A DNA stretch of 64,000 nt from Corynebacterium sp. MSK008 (GTDB taxonomy: Bacteria; Actinomycetota; Actinomycetes; Mycobacteriales; Mycobacteriaceae), in contig NZ_JASPJX010000001.1 of the NCBI RefSeq assembly GCF_030232585.1, positions 186,001 through 250,000 of the forward strand. Direction: 5' to 3'. The notes under the pieces were generated by a model. That model searched no databases. It worked only from the letters and a program-made list of their open reading frames with translations, and was not told the origin of the DNA. Positions within the stretch are counted from its first letter, which is position 1, and each line of letters opens with the position of its first letter. Made by a program: the position numbers and the translations under genes. Below are positions 39,147-50,177 of this stretch, piece after piece.

Positions 39147-40754
39147 GTGTTCGAGTCACTGTCCGACCGCCTCCAATCAGCCCTCGGCGGCCTGCGCGGC
39201 AAGGGCAAGCTCACCGAGGAAGACATCAACGCCACCGCGCGCGAGATCCGTCTCGCCCTGCTTGAGGCGGACGTCTCGCTCACCGTCGTGCGCGCGTTTA
39301 TCAAGCGCGTCAAGGAGCGTGCGCTCGGCGCAGATGTGTCCGCGGCGCTGAACCCTGCACAGCAGGTGATCAAGATCGTCGACGAGGAGCTGACCAACAT
39401 CCTCGGCGGCGAAACGCGCCGGCTGAACATGGCGAAAAACCCGCCGACCGTGATCATGCTCGCCGGCCTGCAAGGTGCCGGTAAGACCACGCTCGCCGGC
39501 AAGCTGGCACACCATCTGGCCAAGCAGGGCCACACCCCGATGCTGGTGGCCTGCGACCTGCAGCGCCCCGGCGCGGTGCAGCAGCTGCAGATCGTTGGCG
39601 AGCGCGCCGGCGTGCCCACCTTCGCCCCGGACCCGGGCACGTCGCTGGACTCCTACGAGCACGAGATGGGCACCTCCCACGGCGACCCGGTTGCCGTGGC
39701 GCAGCAGGGCATCGAGCACGCCAAGCACCAGAAGAACGACGTGGTCATCATCGATACCGCCGGTCGCCTCGGCATCGACGAGACGCTGATGACCCAGGCG
39801 CGCAATATCCGCGACGCAGTCAACCCCGACGAGGTCCTCTTTGTCATCGACGCCATGATCGGCCAGGACGCGGTGAAGACCGCCGAGGCGTTCGCCCAGG
39901 GCGTGGACTTCACCGGCGTGGTGCTGACCAAGCTCGACGGCGACGCCCGCGGCGGTGCGGCACTGTCCATCCGTGAGGTCACCGGCAAGCCGATCCTGTA
40001 CGCGTCGACAGGCGAGAAGCTCGAAGACTTCGACGTCTTCCACCCGGAGCGCATGTCCAGCCGCATCCTCGGCATGGGCGATTTGCTCTCCCTGATCGAG
40101 CAGGCCGAGGCGACCTACAACGAGCAGGACGCTGAGGCTGCCGCCAACAAGCTCACCTCCGGCGAGCTGACCCTTGAGGACTTCCTGGACCAGTTGCTGA
40201 TGATCCGCCGCATGGGGCCCATCGGCAACCTGCTGAAGATGATGCCGGGCGGCAAGCAGATGAACCAGATGGCCGACATGGTCGACGAGAAGCAACTCGA
40301 CCGCATCCAGGCCATCATCCGCGGCATGACGCCCGAGGAGCGCCAGGACCCGAAGATCCTCAACGCCTCTCGACGCAAGCGCATCGCCAACGGCTCCGGT
40401 GTGAAAGTCTCCGACGTCAACCAACTCGTCGACCGCTTTTTCGAAGCCAAGAAGATGATGGGGCAGATGGCCAGCCAGTTCGGCCTGCCGGGGATGCCGG
40501 GCATGGGTGGCGGCCGCTCCGCCACGAAGAAGAAGCCGAAGGGACGCAAGGGCAAAAACGGCAAGCGCAAGCCGCCGAAGCGCGGAGGCGGCATGCCCAA
40601 GATGCCGGGGATGCCTGGCATGGGCGGCATGCCGGACCCGAAGGAGCTGGAGAAGCTCCAGGAACAGCTGCCGGCAGGCATGCAGGGCATGGATCTGAAT
40701 AACCTCGACTTCAACGAGGCGATGAAGCGCATGCAGAAGGGCAAGTTCTTCTAG
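39147..40754 (+). CDS. ffh: signal recognition particle protein Ffh
   Basis: A 535-residue GTPase that binds signal sequences and 4.5S RNA. The N domain starts MFESLSDRLQSALGGLRGKG. The G domain has GLQGAGKTTLAGKLA, DLQRPGAVQQL, IDTAGRLGIDETLM, TKLDGDARGGAALS and the closing GEKLEDFDVFHPERM. The M domain (about 330-440) contains the SRP-RNA binding helix, and a Lys/Gly/Met-rich tail (KKKPKGRKGKNGKRKPPKRG, then repeated MPGM) ends the protein. GTG 39147 is chosen because AGGGAG lies 10 bases upstream. A GTG at 39138 would leave only 1 base. Confidence 0.95.
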   Translation: MFESLSDRLQSALGGLRGKGKLTEEDINATAREIRLALLEADVSLTVVRAFIKRVKERALGADVSAALNPAQQVIKIVDEELTNILGGETRRLNMAKNPPTVIMLAGLQGAGKTTLAGKLAHHLAKQGHTPMLVACDLQRPGAVQQLQIVGERAGVPTFAPDPGTSLDSYEHEMGTSHGDPVAVAQQGIEHAKHQKNDVVIIDTAGRLGIDETLMTQARNIRDAVNPDEVLFVIDAMIGQDAVKTAEAFAQGVDFTGVVLTKLDGDARGGAALSIREVTGKPILYASTGEKLEDFDVFHPERMSSRILGMGDLLSLIEQAEATYNEQDAEAAANKLTSGELTLEDFLDQLLMIRRMGPIGNLLKMMPGGKQMNQMADMVDEKQLDRIQAIIRGMTPEERQDPKILNASRRKRIANGSGVKVSDVNQLVDRFFEAKKMMGQMASQFGLPGMPGMGGGRSATKKKPKGRKGKNGKRKPPKRGGGMPKMPGMPGMGGMPDPKELEKLQEQLPAGMQGMDLNNLDFNEAMKRMQKGKFF

Positions 40755-40807
40755 CCGGCGGCGCGGTGCGCTGCTCCGGAGGGCCTGCCAACCGGCGGCA
40801 CTCTCCC

Positions 40808-40884
40808 GCGGACCCCGAGCGGAGGACCCCTAGTATGGCCAGTTTTCGGCCGTACTAGGGGTTTCTCGCTCTGGTTCTGTGGGG
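40808..40884. repeat. nested inverted-repeat element, copy A
   Basis: The inner hairpin ACCCCTAGTATGGCC (40826-40840) pairs with GGCCGTACTAGGGGT (40848-40862), 14 of 15 positions, around AGTTTTC. Flanks GCGGACCCCGAGCG and CGCTCTGGTTCTGTGG pair partly. It lies in the 308-bp gap between the converging ffh and acyltransferase genes and may serve both as terminator. Confidence 0.75.
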
Positions 40885-40921
40885 CGGGCCGGGGCCCGGC
40901 GTTCCGGTAAGGTCTTCGGCA

Positions 40922-40992
40922 CGGATCCAGCTAGTAGGACCCAGCTATTAGCCGAAAAATGGCGAATAACGAGCCCCTACTAGCTGGATCCG
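40922..40992. repeat. nested inverted-repeat element, copy E
   Basis: CGGATCCAGCTAGTAGG (40922-40938) and CCTACTAGCTGGATCCG (40976-40992) are perfectly complementary over 17 bp. The 37-base interior holds a second inverted repeat around GCCGAAAAATGGC. Only 37 bp separate it from copy A. The flanks (40884-40905 and 41023-41056) are themselves GC-rich inverted sequences. No gene fills this gap. Confidence 0.8.
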
Positions 40993-41062
40993 CGGAATGG
41001 GGCGGTCAAAGGGGAGCGCCTACGGGGTGGCCCGGCGCCCGGCCCGGCGCCAACGGGTGGGG

Positions 41063-43273
41063 CTACGGGGTGGCCGGAGGGGCGTCGAGAAGCGAAAGCT
41101 CCTCGAAGATCGGCGCGAGGCGCTCCCACAGCACCGGCGTCAGGGACTCGGCGTAGGCGTTGGAGATGTGGTTCTGGTCGCGGTAGATGTACACGTTGCC
41201 GATCTGGGGCGGGCACAGGCCGTCGACGCAGTACCAGCCGGCGGTGTCGATTTCCCACTGCGCGTAGGCGTCGTCGAGGAAGTACGCGGCCGGGTCCTCG
41301 GGAGCGTAGACCATGTCCGCCGCCATCGAGCAGGCGTGCTCGGAGTAGCCCGCCACAATGCACAGGTTCGGGTCCATCGGCTCGCCGGTGGGGGTGAACA
41401 TCCACGGGTTGTCGCGCAAGCCCACGAAGGGGATGCCCAGCTCTGCCAGGCGCTGCCATAGGTTGGCGTAGGCGTTAGGCACGTAGTCGGCGGAGACGCG
41501 GCCGTCGCCGGCGTGGCCTGCGGGGCGGGTGGAGGTGGAGATGAGCATGTCGGGCTGCAGGTTGATGATTTCCTGCATCGCGTTTTCGCCCCATTCGGCG
41601 CACTCGGGGGAGACGATGTCGTTGGCGGGGTCTAGTGGGCCGCCGACCACTAGCGGGCACTCCTGTCGCACGAAGGTGGCGACCTTGAAGTGGTGCTCCT
41701 TGCCCAGCTTGTCCAGGGGGACAATGAACGGCTCGATGTGGGAGCCGCCGGCGAGCACGATTGTCGTGTCCGCCTCTAGGTCGCCGTAGGTGCAGTCCGG
41801 GCCGGGCATGGCGTCGGGGGCTTCGGGGAGGAAGATCATGCAGTCGTCGAGCCCGATGGGTGGGAACATGCCGGCGATGAGGTTCGGGTCCGGCTGCGGT
41901 TTCATATCCGGCACCTGCGCGCCTTGGATGGCGCGGGCGCCGGGGTAATTCACCGGGTCGAGTGTCTTATCCGCGCTGTCGACTCGGTTGTCCCAGTACG
42001 GTTGGACGGCCAGGGCGACTGCGAACAGTGCTGCGGCGAGCACTCCGCCGACTGCACGCGCGGCGCCGGGCAAGGTGCGTAGCGACGCCTTCGCGGCCGC
42101 CACTGGGTCGTCGTCGCCACGCGGGCGGGGGCGGTGCTGGCGCAGCGGGTCCTCCACGAGCGTGTGCGTGACGTGCGCCAGGCACAGCGACACCACGATG
42201 ACAAGTGCGCCCAGCCAGGCCGGCGGGGTGTCGTAGCCGCCGATGACGGTGACGATGATCAGTAGCGGCCAGTGCCACAGGTACAGCGAGTAGGCCACGC
42301 TGCCGAGCCAGGTCATCGGGGCGGAGGCGAGCACCTTGGACACGCCGTTGGCGTTGCCCGAGAGGATCACCAGCGCTGCGCCGGTCAGCGGGATCAGGGC
42401 GACGGGGCCGGGGAACGCCAGCGAGGTGGGCACGATGAAACCCGTGATGGCGATGAGTGCCACGCCCAACAGCGCGGTGAGCCACGCGGTGGCCTGTGGC
42501 AGGAACCGGTTCGCCGGCACGAACGCCAGCAGCGCGCCGAGGGAGAGCTCCCACGCGCGGGAGAACGTGGAGTAGTAGTTCTCGCCTGTGCCCTCCAGCC
42601 CGAAGCGGGAAGCCCAGGCGAACGATGCCACGGTGATCACAGCCAGCAGCGCGATGGCGGCGCGGCGGGCGTGTTCAGGCTTCGCGTGCAGCTTCGCGAC
42701 GGCCACGGCTACGACCCAGCCCAGCAGAATGCCGAAGACGTAGAACTGCCCCTGCACGGACATGGACCACAGGTGCTGCAGGGGGGAGGTCTCCTGGCTG
42801 GCCGCGGCGTAATCCGCGTTCTGCGACATCAGCTCCCAGTTTTGGAAGTACAGCATCGACGCGGTGACCTGGCGGGACAGCTCCACGCCCATTAGTTCCG
42901 GGGTAAACGCCAGCACAAGACCGACGACCACGACCACCACCAGCGCCAGCGCCGGCACCAGCCTGCGGATGGTGCGCCACAACGGCCACCACGGATTCAG
43001 GTTCGGATTCGGGCGCAGCGCGTAGCGCAGCTGGCCGCCGAGGAAAAAGTAGCCGGACAGCAGCAGGAAAACGTCCACGCCGCCGGAGACGCGGCCGACG
43101 AACACGTGGAAGATTACCACGAGCGCGATGGCGAACCCGCGTAAACCGTCCAGGTCGACGCGGTAGGCGGTGGAGCCCTTCGTCGGCTGCGGTGGGTGCC
43201 CTGCCGTCGTACTCAACCGTTTCTCCAACCCGTCATGTCGTGTGTGGTTCTGTGATGTGCCGACTATCGTCAC
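41063..43273 (-). CDS. acyltransferase-3 membrane protein with SGNH domain (OafA type)
   Basis: A 736-residue two-part protein. Residues about 35-385 form the acyltransferase-3 membrane domain: LDGLRGFAIALVVIFHVFV carrying the catalytic-type His, GVDVFLLLSGYFF, SMSVQGQFY and about ten helices. Residues about 440-736 form an extracytoplasmic SGNH hydrolase-like domain, with VLAGGSHIEPF (nucleophile Ser) and the late DQNHISNAYAES (Asp/His). Such proteins O-acylate cell-surface glycans or lipids; the substrate is unknown. The start is GTG 43273; no good ribosome binding site is seen, so it may begin slightly downstream. Convergent with ffh. Confidence 0.88.
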   Translation of the reverse strand: MTIVGTSQNHTRHDGLEKRLSTTAGHPPQPTKGSTAYRVDLDGLRGFAIALVVIFHVFVGRVSGGVDVFLLLSGYFFLGGQLRYALRPNPNLNPWWPLWRTIRRLVPALALVVVVVVGLVLAFTPELMGVELSRQVTASMLYFQNWELMSQNADYAAASQETSPLQHLWSMSVQGQFYVFGILLGWVVAVAVAKLHAKPEHARRAAIALLAVITVASFAWASRFGLEGTGENYYSTFSRAWELSLGALLAFVPANRFLPQATAWLTALLGVALIAITGFIVPTSLAFPGPVALIPLTGAALVILSGNANGVSKVLASAPMTWLGSVAYSLYLWHWPLLIIVTVIGGYDTPPAWLGALVIVVSLCLAHVTHTLVEDPLRQHRPRPRGDDDPVAAAKASLRTLPGAARAVGGVLAAALFAVALAVQPYWDNRVDSADKTLDPVNYPGARAIQGAQVPDMKPQPDPNLIAGMFPPIGLDDCMIFLPEAPDAMPGPDCTYGDLEADTTIVLAGGSHIEPFIVPLDKLGKEHHFKVATFVRQECPLVVGGPLDPANDIVSPECAEWGENAMQEIINLQPDMLISTSTRPAGHAGDGRVSADYVPNAYANLWQRLAELGIPFVGLRDNPWMFTPTGEPMDPNLCIVAGYSEHACSMAADMVYAPEDPAAYFLDDAYAQWEIDTAGWYCVDGLCPPQIGNVYIYRDQNHISNAYAESLTPVLWERLAPIFEELSLLDAPPATP

Positions 43274-43586
43274 AAGCGGTTAAGGACAATACCGTCCCTG
43301 ACGCGCTGGACCGAACCGGACTCGCGCGGGCATGACCGGGCAAAAGCGGACGCGTGTTTTGGAACCGGGGCGAAGCGCGCGTAAGGTATCACGGGTTGTC
43401 CGGCGTGTATGTGCGCCTGGCACGACAAGTCCATAACTGCGTACGCGCCGGATCCGTCTTGCCCTTGCTTCCAAACAAGGGAGGTCGCCCGGCCAGGCAC
43501 GCGCAGGGTAAATAAGAAGGGTTGAACCGGCTCGTCGATAAGTGGCGAGTGTCTGCACTGCCCAGTGACCTAAAAGGAAGTACACC
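43274..43586. other. divergent gap between acyltransferase and rpsP
   Basis: This 313-bp stretch has no convincing gene. It must contain the rpsP promoter and leader. A small inverted repeat CCCTTG-CTTCCAAA-CAAGGG lies near 43463-43482 and AAAGGAAG just before rpsP is its ribosome binding site. No terminator or riboswitch was recognised. Confidence 0.5.
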
Positions 43587-44096
43587 ATGGCTGTAAAGAT
43601 CAAGCTGCAGCGCGTTGGCAAGATCCGCAACGCGCAGTACCGCGTCGTCATCGCTGACGCCCGCACCCGTCGCGACGGTGCCGTCATCGAGAACATCGGT
43701 ATCTACCACCCGAAGGAAGAGCCGTCGCTCATCCGCATCGATTCCGAGCGCGCTCAGTACTGGCTGGGCGTCGGCGCGCAGCCGACCGAGCCGGTGATGG
43801 CACTGTTGAAGGTGACCGGCGACTGGCAGAAGCACAAGGGCATCGACGGCGCCGAGGGCACCCTGAAGGTGGCCGAGGAGAAGCCGTCCAAGCTCGACCT
43901 GTTCAACCAGGCGCTGGAGGAGGCCAAGAACGGCCCGACCGCTGAGGCCATCACCGAGAAGCGCAAGAAGGCCAAGGAAGAGGCTGAGGCGAAGGAGGCC
44001 GCTGAGGCCGCCGCTGCTGCCGAGGCTGAGGCTGCTGAGGCTGAGGGCGAGTCCGCCGAGGCTGAGTCCGAGGACGCTGAAGCCGAGGAGAACTAA
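43587..44096 (+). CDS. rpsP: 30S ribosomal protein S16 with long acidic tail
   Basis: A 169-residue protein. Residues 1-80 are S16 ([49 protein letters not shown]), which helps fold the 5' domain of 16S rRNA. S16 is usually about 80-100 residues. Here a tail from about residue 115 onward is nearly all Lys/Glu then Ala/Glu repeats ([20 protein letters not shown]). Actinobacterial S16 proteins often have such extensions, though this one is long. Start ATG 43587 is preceded by AAAGGAAG. It opens the rpsP-rimM-trmD cluster, separated from rimM by a strong terminator. Confidence 0.95.
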   Translation: MAVKIKLQRVGKIRNAQYRVVIADARTRRDGAVIENIGIYHPKEEPSLIRIDSERAQYWLGVGAQPTEPVMALLKVTGDWQKHKGIDGAEGTLKVAEEKPSKLDLFNQALEEAKNGPTAEAITEKRKKAKEEAEAKEAAEAAAAAEAEAAEAEGESAEAESEDAEAEEN

Positions 44097-44116
44097 GCAC
44101 TCTTCGCTTATCGACG

Positions 44117-44156
44117 AACCCCCGTTCCCGCACACCGCGCGCGGAACGGGGGTTTC
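44117..44156 (+). terminator. intrinsic terminator after rpsP
   Basis: AACCCCCGTTCC (44117-44128) pairs perfectly with GGAACGGGGGTT (44143-44154) over 12 bp, loop 14 bases, followed by a short T-run. Strong hairpin. Confidence 0.75.
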
Positions 44157-44204
44157 GCGTTGGCGGGGGGGAGTCCTTTTGTCACCGGGCCGTCCACCCT
44201 GCCA

Positions 44205-44285
44205 CTTTCGCAAACCCTGGGATCCACAGCCTGGGTTCGCGCAAAATTCGGCCATTCCCAGGATGAGCCTCCCAGGGTCTGTCTA
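44205..44285. repeat. nested inverted-repeat element, copy D
   Basis: Arms CAAACCCTGGGA (44211-44222) and TCCCAGGGTCTG (44270-44281) pair at 11 of 12 positions. Inside, CTGGG and CCCAG flank a core with AAAATTCGGCCAT. The left arm shares GCAAACCCTG with copy C. It lies between rpsP and rimM. Confidence 0.65.
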
Positions 44286-44340
44286 GGCGGCGCAGAGGGA
44301 GCTGGCGCAGCCAGGAACGTTCGGCGAACCGGCGGCCTGC

Positions 44341-44346
44341 TACCGT
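44341..44346 (+). promoter_or_regulatory. -10-like hexamer of rimM
   Basis: TACCGT ends 8 bases before the ATG at 44355, giving rimM-trmD a promoter separate from rpsP. Confidence 0.4.
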
Positions 44347-44354
44347 GATCTCCC

Positions 44355-44855
44355 ATGGAGCTGCAGATCGGCCGCGTGGTCAAGTCCCACGGCGTGAAAG
44401 GTGAGGTTGCCGTCGAGTTGCTGGCGGACGAGTCGGAGGAGCACATCGTCGTCGGCGCTGTGCTCACCGGCCGCCAGGCGGGCAAGGAGCGGGAGCTGAC
44501 CGTGAAGACGGTGCGCCCGCATCAGAAGCGCCTGCTGGTCAGCTTCGAGGAGGTGCCGGACCGCACCGCCGCCGACAGTTTGCGCGGCATGAAGTTCTTC
44601 GCCGAGCCGCTGGAGCGCGAGGAAGGCTCGGACGAGTACTACAACCACGAGCTCATCGGCCTGAAGGTGCGGCACGACGGCGACGAGGTCGGCGAGGTCA
44701 CCGGCGTGATGGACGCGCCGAACCGGAAGATCTTGGAGATCGACTACAACGGCAAGGACGTCATGGTCCCGTTCGTGATGGACTTCGTCCCGGAGCTCGA
44801 TACGGATGCGGGCTATCTCACCATCACCCCGCCCGAGGGCCTGCTTGATGTCTAA
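44355..44855 (+). CDS. rimM: 16S rRNA processing protein RimM
   Basis: A 166-residue ribosome assembly factor for the 30S head, binding S19 and pre-16S rRNA. The N-terminal RimM barrel begins MELQIGRVVKSHGVKGEVAV, and the C-terminal PRC-barrel contains DEYYNHELIGLKV, VTGVMDAPNRKILEI and VPFVMDFVPELD. Length is typical. Its stop overlaps the trmD ATG by 8 bases, so the two are coupled. Confidence 0.94.
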   Translation: MELQIGRVVKSHGVKGEVAVELLADESEEHIVVGAVLTGRQAGKERELTVKTVRPHQKRLLVSFEEVPDRTAADSLRGMKFFAEPLEREEGSDEYYNHELIGLKVRHDGDEVGEVTGVMDAPNRKILEIDYNGKDVMVPFVMDFVPELDTDAGYLTITPPEGLLDV

Positions 44856-45912
44856 CTTGCGCTTAGACGTCGTCACCATTTTCCCCGAATACCTCGACCC
44901 GCTGCGCCACGCGCTGCTGGGCAAGGCGATCGAGCAGGGGATCCTGTCGGTGGGCGTGCACGACTTGCGCGATTGGGCCACTGGCAACCACAAGTCTGTG
45001 GACGCCCCGCCGCTGGGCGGGGGACCGGGCATGGTGATGAAGCCGGAGGTGTGGGGCCCCGCGCTTGACGACGTCGCCAAAGGCCGCCCCGGAACATCGC
45101 TTGAGACCGCCGCGGCGCACCGCAACGACAAGCTACGCCACGACGACGTGCACGAGGTCGCACCCCGCCCGTACGAAGGCGGTGAGGACGACAGCAAACC
45201 GCTGCTGCTCGTGCCCACCCCCGCCGGCAAGCCCTTCACCCAGCAGGACGCGCAGGCGTGGTCGCGCGAGGAGCACATCGTGTTCGCCTGCGGGCGCTAC
45301 GAGGGCATCGACCAGCGCGTCTTCGATGACGCGGCGAAGCGCTACCGGGTGCGTGAGGTGTCCATAGGCGACTATGTGCTCATCGGCGGCGAGGTTGCTG
45401 TCCTGGTCATCGCTGAAGCAGTGACGCGCCTGATCCCGGGCGTGCTGGGCAACACCGAAAGCCATGAGGACGACAGCTTCTCCGACGGTCTGCTCGAGGG
45501 CCCGAGCTACACCAAGCCGCGTGTTTGGCGCGGCCTCGAGGCGCCGGCGGTGCTCACCTCCGGCGACCACGCCAAGGTGGAGGCCTGGCGCAGGGAGCAG
45601 TCCTTGAAGCGCACCCGCGAGGTCCGCCCCGAGCTGCTGGAAAAAACACCGCTCAGCGAGGACGACCGGTTCATGTTGGACGCACGCGACGTGCTCACGA
45701 CGGTGAGAGTGGACGGGGCGACGCGGATCGTCGTGAAGCAATTGCGCAGAGCCCTGAAAAAGGCTGGCTACCGCGACCCTGAGATCACGCTCGAGGGGGA
45801 TACGCTCACCGTCGCCGGGCGTACCGCGCTCGCGCTCGATGAGGCGACGCGGGCGGTGGAAAAGGCGCTGCCAACTGGGGCTTATCAGTCGGGCGGGACG
45901 ATAGAGGTTTAA
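44848..45912 (+). CDS. trmD: tRNA (guanine-N1)-methyltransferase TrmD with a C-terminal extra domain
   Basis: A 354-residue SPOUT enzyme methylating G37 of tRNAs. The TrmD core is clear: LRLDVVTIFPEYLDPL, PLGGGPGMVMKP, VFACGRYEGIDQRV (SAM-binding knot), SIGDYVLIGGEVAVLVI and LLEGPSYTKPRVW. Two oddities appear. Residues about 78-118 form an inserted polar loop (AAAHRNDKLRHDD) seen in some corynebacterial relatives. Residues 281-354 form an addition after the usual end, with a predicted beta-alpha-beta-beta-alpha pattern. The family norm is about 240-280 residues. The extension's function is unknown; the frame shows no sign of read-through of a stop. Confidence 0.93.
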   Translation: MSNLRLDVVTIFPEYLDPLRHALLGKAIEQGILSVGVHDLRDWATGNHKSVDAPPLGGGPGMVMKPEVWGPALDDVAKGRPGTSLETAAAHRNDKLRHDDVHEVAPRPYEGGEDDSKPLLLVPTPAGKPFTQQDAQAWSREEHIVFACGRYEGIDQRVFDDAAKRYRVREVSIGDYVLIGGEVAVLVIAEAVTRLIPGVLGNTESHEDDSFSDGLLEGPSYTKPRVWRGLEAPAVLTSGDHAKVEAWRREQSLKRTREVRPELLEKTPLSEDDRFMLDARDVLTTVRVDGATRIVVKQLRRALKKAGYRDPEITLEGDTLTVAGRTALALDEATRAVEKALPTGAYQSGGTIEV

Positions 45913-45947
45913 CCTATCTGGTGGGCAACATCACCCTATGAAAATTT

Positions 45948-45960
45948 AAAGGTCTGACCA
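45948..45960. promoter_or_regulatory. GntR/FadR-type operator candidate upstream of the dicarboxylate carrier
   Basis: AAAGGTCTGACCA contains GGTC-T-GACC, a 9-bp odd palindrome fitting the NNGTCNGACNN operator pattern of FadR-subfamily GntR regulators. It lies 48 bases before the transporter start, where a repressor would act. Confidence 0.4.
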
Positions 45961-46007
45961 ATCGGGCAATACACTTGGGTGCGTTACACGCGTAAGAAAG
46001 GACACCC

Positions 46008-47393
46008 ATGCTCGCGTCAGTGCTCGACCCAACGTCCGCGGTCGCCATCGTCCTGCAAATCCTGATCATCCTCAGCGCCCTGCTGCTGGGCACCCGCTAC
46101 GGCGGGCTCGGCCTCGGCCTGATCTCCGGCATCGGTTTGATGCTCATGGTGTTCGTCTTCGGCCTCGAGCCGGGCGAACCGCCCGTCGGCGTGATGCTCA
46201 CCATCATCGCCGTGATCGGATGTGCGGCCACGCTGCAGCAATCGCGCGGCCTCGAGGTAATGATGCAGCAGGCGGAGAAACTGCTGCGCGCCCACCCAGA
46301 GCGAATCACCATCCTCGCGCCGCTAACCACCTGGTTCCTGACGGTGCTGTGCGGCACCGGGCACGTGGTTTACACCATGTTCCCCATCATCGAGGACATC
46401 GCGGTGAAAAAGGGCATCCGCCCGGAGCGCCCCATGGCCGTGGCGTCCACGTCCGCGCAGATGGGAATCACCGCCTCGCCGGTGTCGGTGGCCACGGTCT
46501 CGCTCGCGTCGATCCTGGCGGAAAACGCCGGCGTGATTGACAAGGCGTACTCCATCCCGCAGATCCTCATGGTGGCCATCCCGGCGTCGCTGTCCGGCGT
46601 TGTCCTTGCCGCGCTCTGGTCGCTGCGCCGCGGCAAGGACCTGGACAAGGACCCGGTGTTCCAGGAGCGCATGCAGGATCCGGCGTTCGCTGAATCCATT
46701 AACAAGTCCAGCCACTCGCTGCTGGACGAGGTCTTTCCCAAGTCCGCCCGCAACGCCGTCTGGGTCTTCCTCGGTGCCATCGCGTTCGTGGTGGTGCTCG
46801 GCGCGTTCGAGGGCCTGCGGCCCGCGTTCGACGACGGCGACGGCGGCGTCAAGCCGCTGTCGATGAACCTGGCCATCCAGATGGTGATGCTCTTCGCCGG
46901 TGCGATCATTCTGCTGTTTTGCAAGGTGGACCACAAGAAAATCGCCTCGACTCCGGTGTTCAAGGCCGGCATGACGGCGGTGTTCTCCGTCTTCGGCGTG
47001 GCCTGGATGGCGGACACGTTCTTTAGCGCTCACATCGACCAGCTCGAGTCCAGCCTGGGCTCCGTTGTGGAGGCCGCGCCGTGGGCGTACGCGATCGTGC
47101 TGCTCATCGTGTCCAAGCTGGTCAACTCGCAGGCCGCCGCGCTGGTCGCCATCGCCCCGATCGGCCTGGCGCTGGGCATCGACCCGAAGGTCATCGTCGG
47201 CTTTTACGGCGCAGCCTACGGCTACTGGATCCTGCCCACCTACCCGTCCGATTTGGCCTGCATCGGCTTCGACCGCACCGGCACCACGCGCATTGGCAAG
47301 TTCGTGGTCAACCACTCGTTCCTCATCCCGGGCGCGATTTCGGTGTTCACCTCGTGCGTGGTGGGCTCGCTTCTGGCGCAGGTGCTGCTGTAA
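46008..47393 (+). CDS. anaerobic C4-dicarboxylate transporter (DcuA/DcuB family)
   Basis: A 461-residue membrane carrier with about 11-12 hydrophobic segments. The family pattern is seen in GLEVMMQQAEKLLRAHPERI, the CGTGHVVYTMFPII motif, STSAQMGITASPVSVATV, a central hydrophilic loop (RRGKDLDKDPVFQERMQDP) and the late YGYWILPTYPSDLACIGFDR. Dcu proteins exchange fumarate, malate or aspartate for succinate under oxygen limitation. In a facultative corynebacterium this would support fumarate respiration or succinate release. ATG 46008 has AAAGGA 6 bases upstream, and a GntR-type operator candidate precedes it. Confidence 0.92.
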   Translation: MLASVLDPTSAVAIVLQILIILSALLLGTRYGGLGLGLISGIGLMLMVFVFGLEPGEPPVGVMLTIIAVIGCAATLQQSRGLEVMMQQAEKLLRAHPERITILAPLTTWFLTVLCGTGHVVYTMFPIIEDIAVKKGIRPERPMAVASTSAQMGITASPVSVATVSLASILAENAGVIDKAYSIPQILMVAIPASLSGVVLAALWSLRRGKDLDKDPVFQERMQDPAFAESINKSSHSLLDEVFPKSARNAVWVFLGAIAFVVVLGAFEGLRPAFDDGDGGVKPLSMNLAIQMVMLFAGAIILLFCKVDHKKIASTPVFKAGMTAVFSVFGVAWMADTFFSAHIDQLESSLGSVVEAAPWAYAIVLLIVSKLVNSQAAALVAIAPIGLALGIDPKVIVGFYGAAYGYWILPTYPSDLACIGFDRTGTTRIGKFVVNHSFLIPGAISVFTSCVVGSLLAQVLL

Positions 47394-47416
47394 AGCTGCC
47401 GCCAAAATGGCGCGAC

Positions 47417-47422
47417 TAGACT
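47417..47422 (+). promoter_or_regulatory. -10-like hexamer of tex
   Basis: TAGACT ends 7 bases before the ATG at 47430. Confidence 0.45.
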
Positions 47423-47429
47423 CGCCCGA

Positions 47430-49689
<2,260 letters not shown>

Positions 49690-49700
<11 letters not shown>

Positions 49701-49718
49701 CCGGCGCATATGTAAAAT
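49690..49718 (+). promoter_or_regulatory. rplS promoter
   Basis: TTGGGA (49690-49695) and TAAAAT (49713-49718) are separated by 17 bp. The transcript would carry a leader of about 90 bases before rplS. The -35 lies inside the end of tex. Confidence 0.55.
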
Positions 49719-49814
49719 GCTGCAGGTTCTTGTAATCGACATGAACCGGCCGAGCGCCCCAGATGGGGAAGTGCCGCCAGGGTCCTCTGTCCGAACACGT
49801 AAAGGATTGCTTTC

Positions 49815-50162
49815 ATGAGCAACGGCATCATTGATCTTGTTGACGCAGGCCAGCTGCGCGACGACATCCCGGACTTCCGCCCGGGCGACACCCTCGACGT
49901 CCACGTCAAGGTTATCGAGGGTTCTGTGACCCGTACGCAGGTCTTCACCGGCTTTGTGGTCCGCCGCCAGGGCGACGGCATCCGCGAGACCTTCACCGTG
50001 CGCAAGGTTTCCTTCGGTATCGCGGTTGAGCGTACCTTCCCGGTGCACTCCCCGAACATCGAGAAGATCGAGGTTGTGCGCAAGGGCGACGTCCGCCGCG
50101 CCAAGCTGTACTACATGCGCGACCTGCGCGGCAAGGCTGCCCGCATCAAGGAGCGCCGCTAG
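49815..50162 (+). CDS. rplS: 50S ribosomal protein L19
   Basis: A 115-residue ribosomal protein at the 30S-50S interface. Signature segments are [56 protein letters not shown] and the terminal [19 protein letters not shown]. Length is typical. ATG 49815 has AAAGGA upstream. Unlike in many bacteria it is separate from rpsP-rimM-trmD, here by the transporter and tex. An intrinsic terminator follows its stop. Confidence 0.97.
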   Translation: MSNGIIDLVDAGQLRDDIPDFRPGDTLDVHVKVIEGSVTRTQVFTGFVVRRQGDGIRETFTVRKVSFGIAVERTFPVHSPNIEKIEVVRKGDVRRAKLYYMRDLRGKAARIKERR

Positions 50163-50177
50163 TTTCAGCGCGCTAGA

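Noticed and set aside
49719-49814. L19 leader as a known riboswitch or ribosomal-protein leader
   Set aside because: A leader of about 90 bases exists, but I saw no convincing conserved structure to name it.
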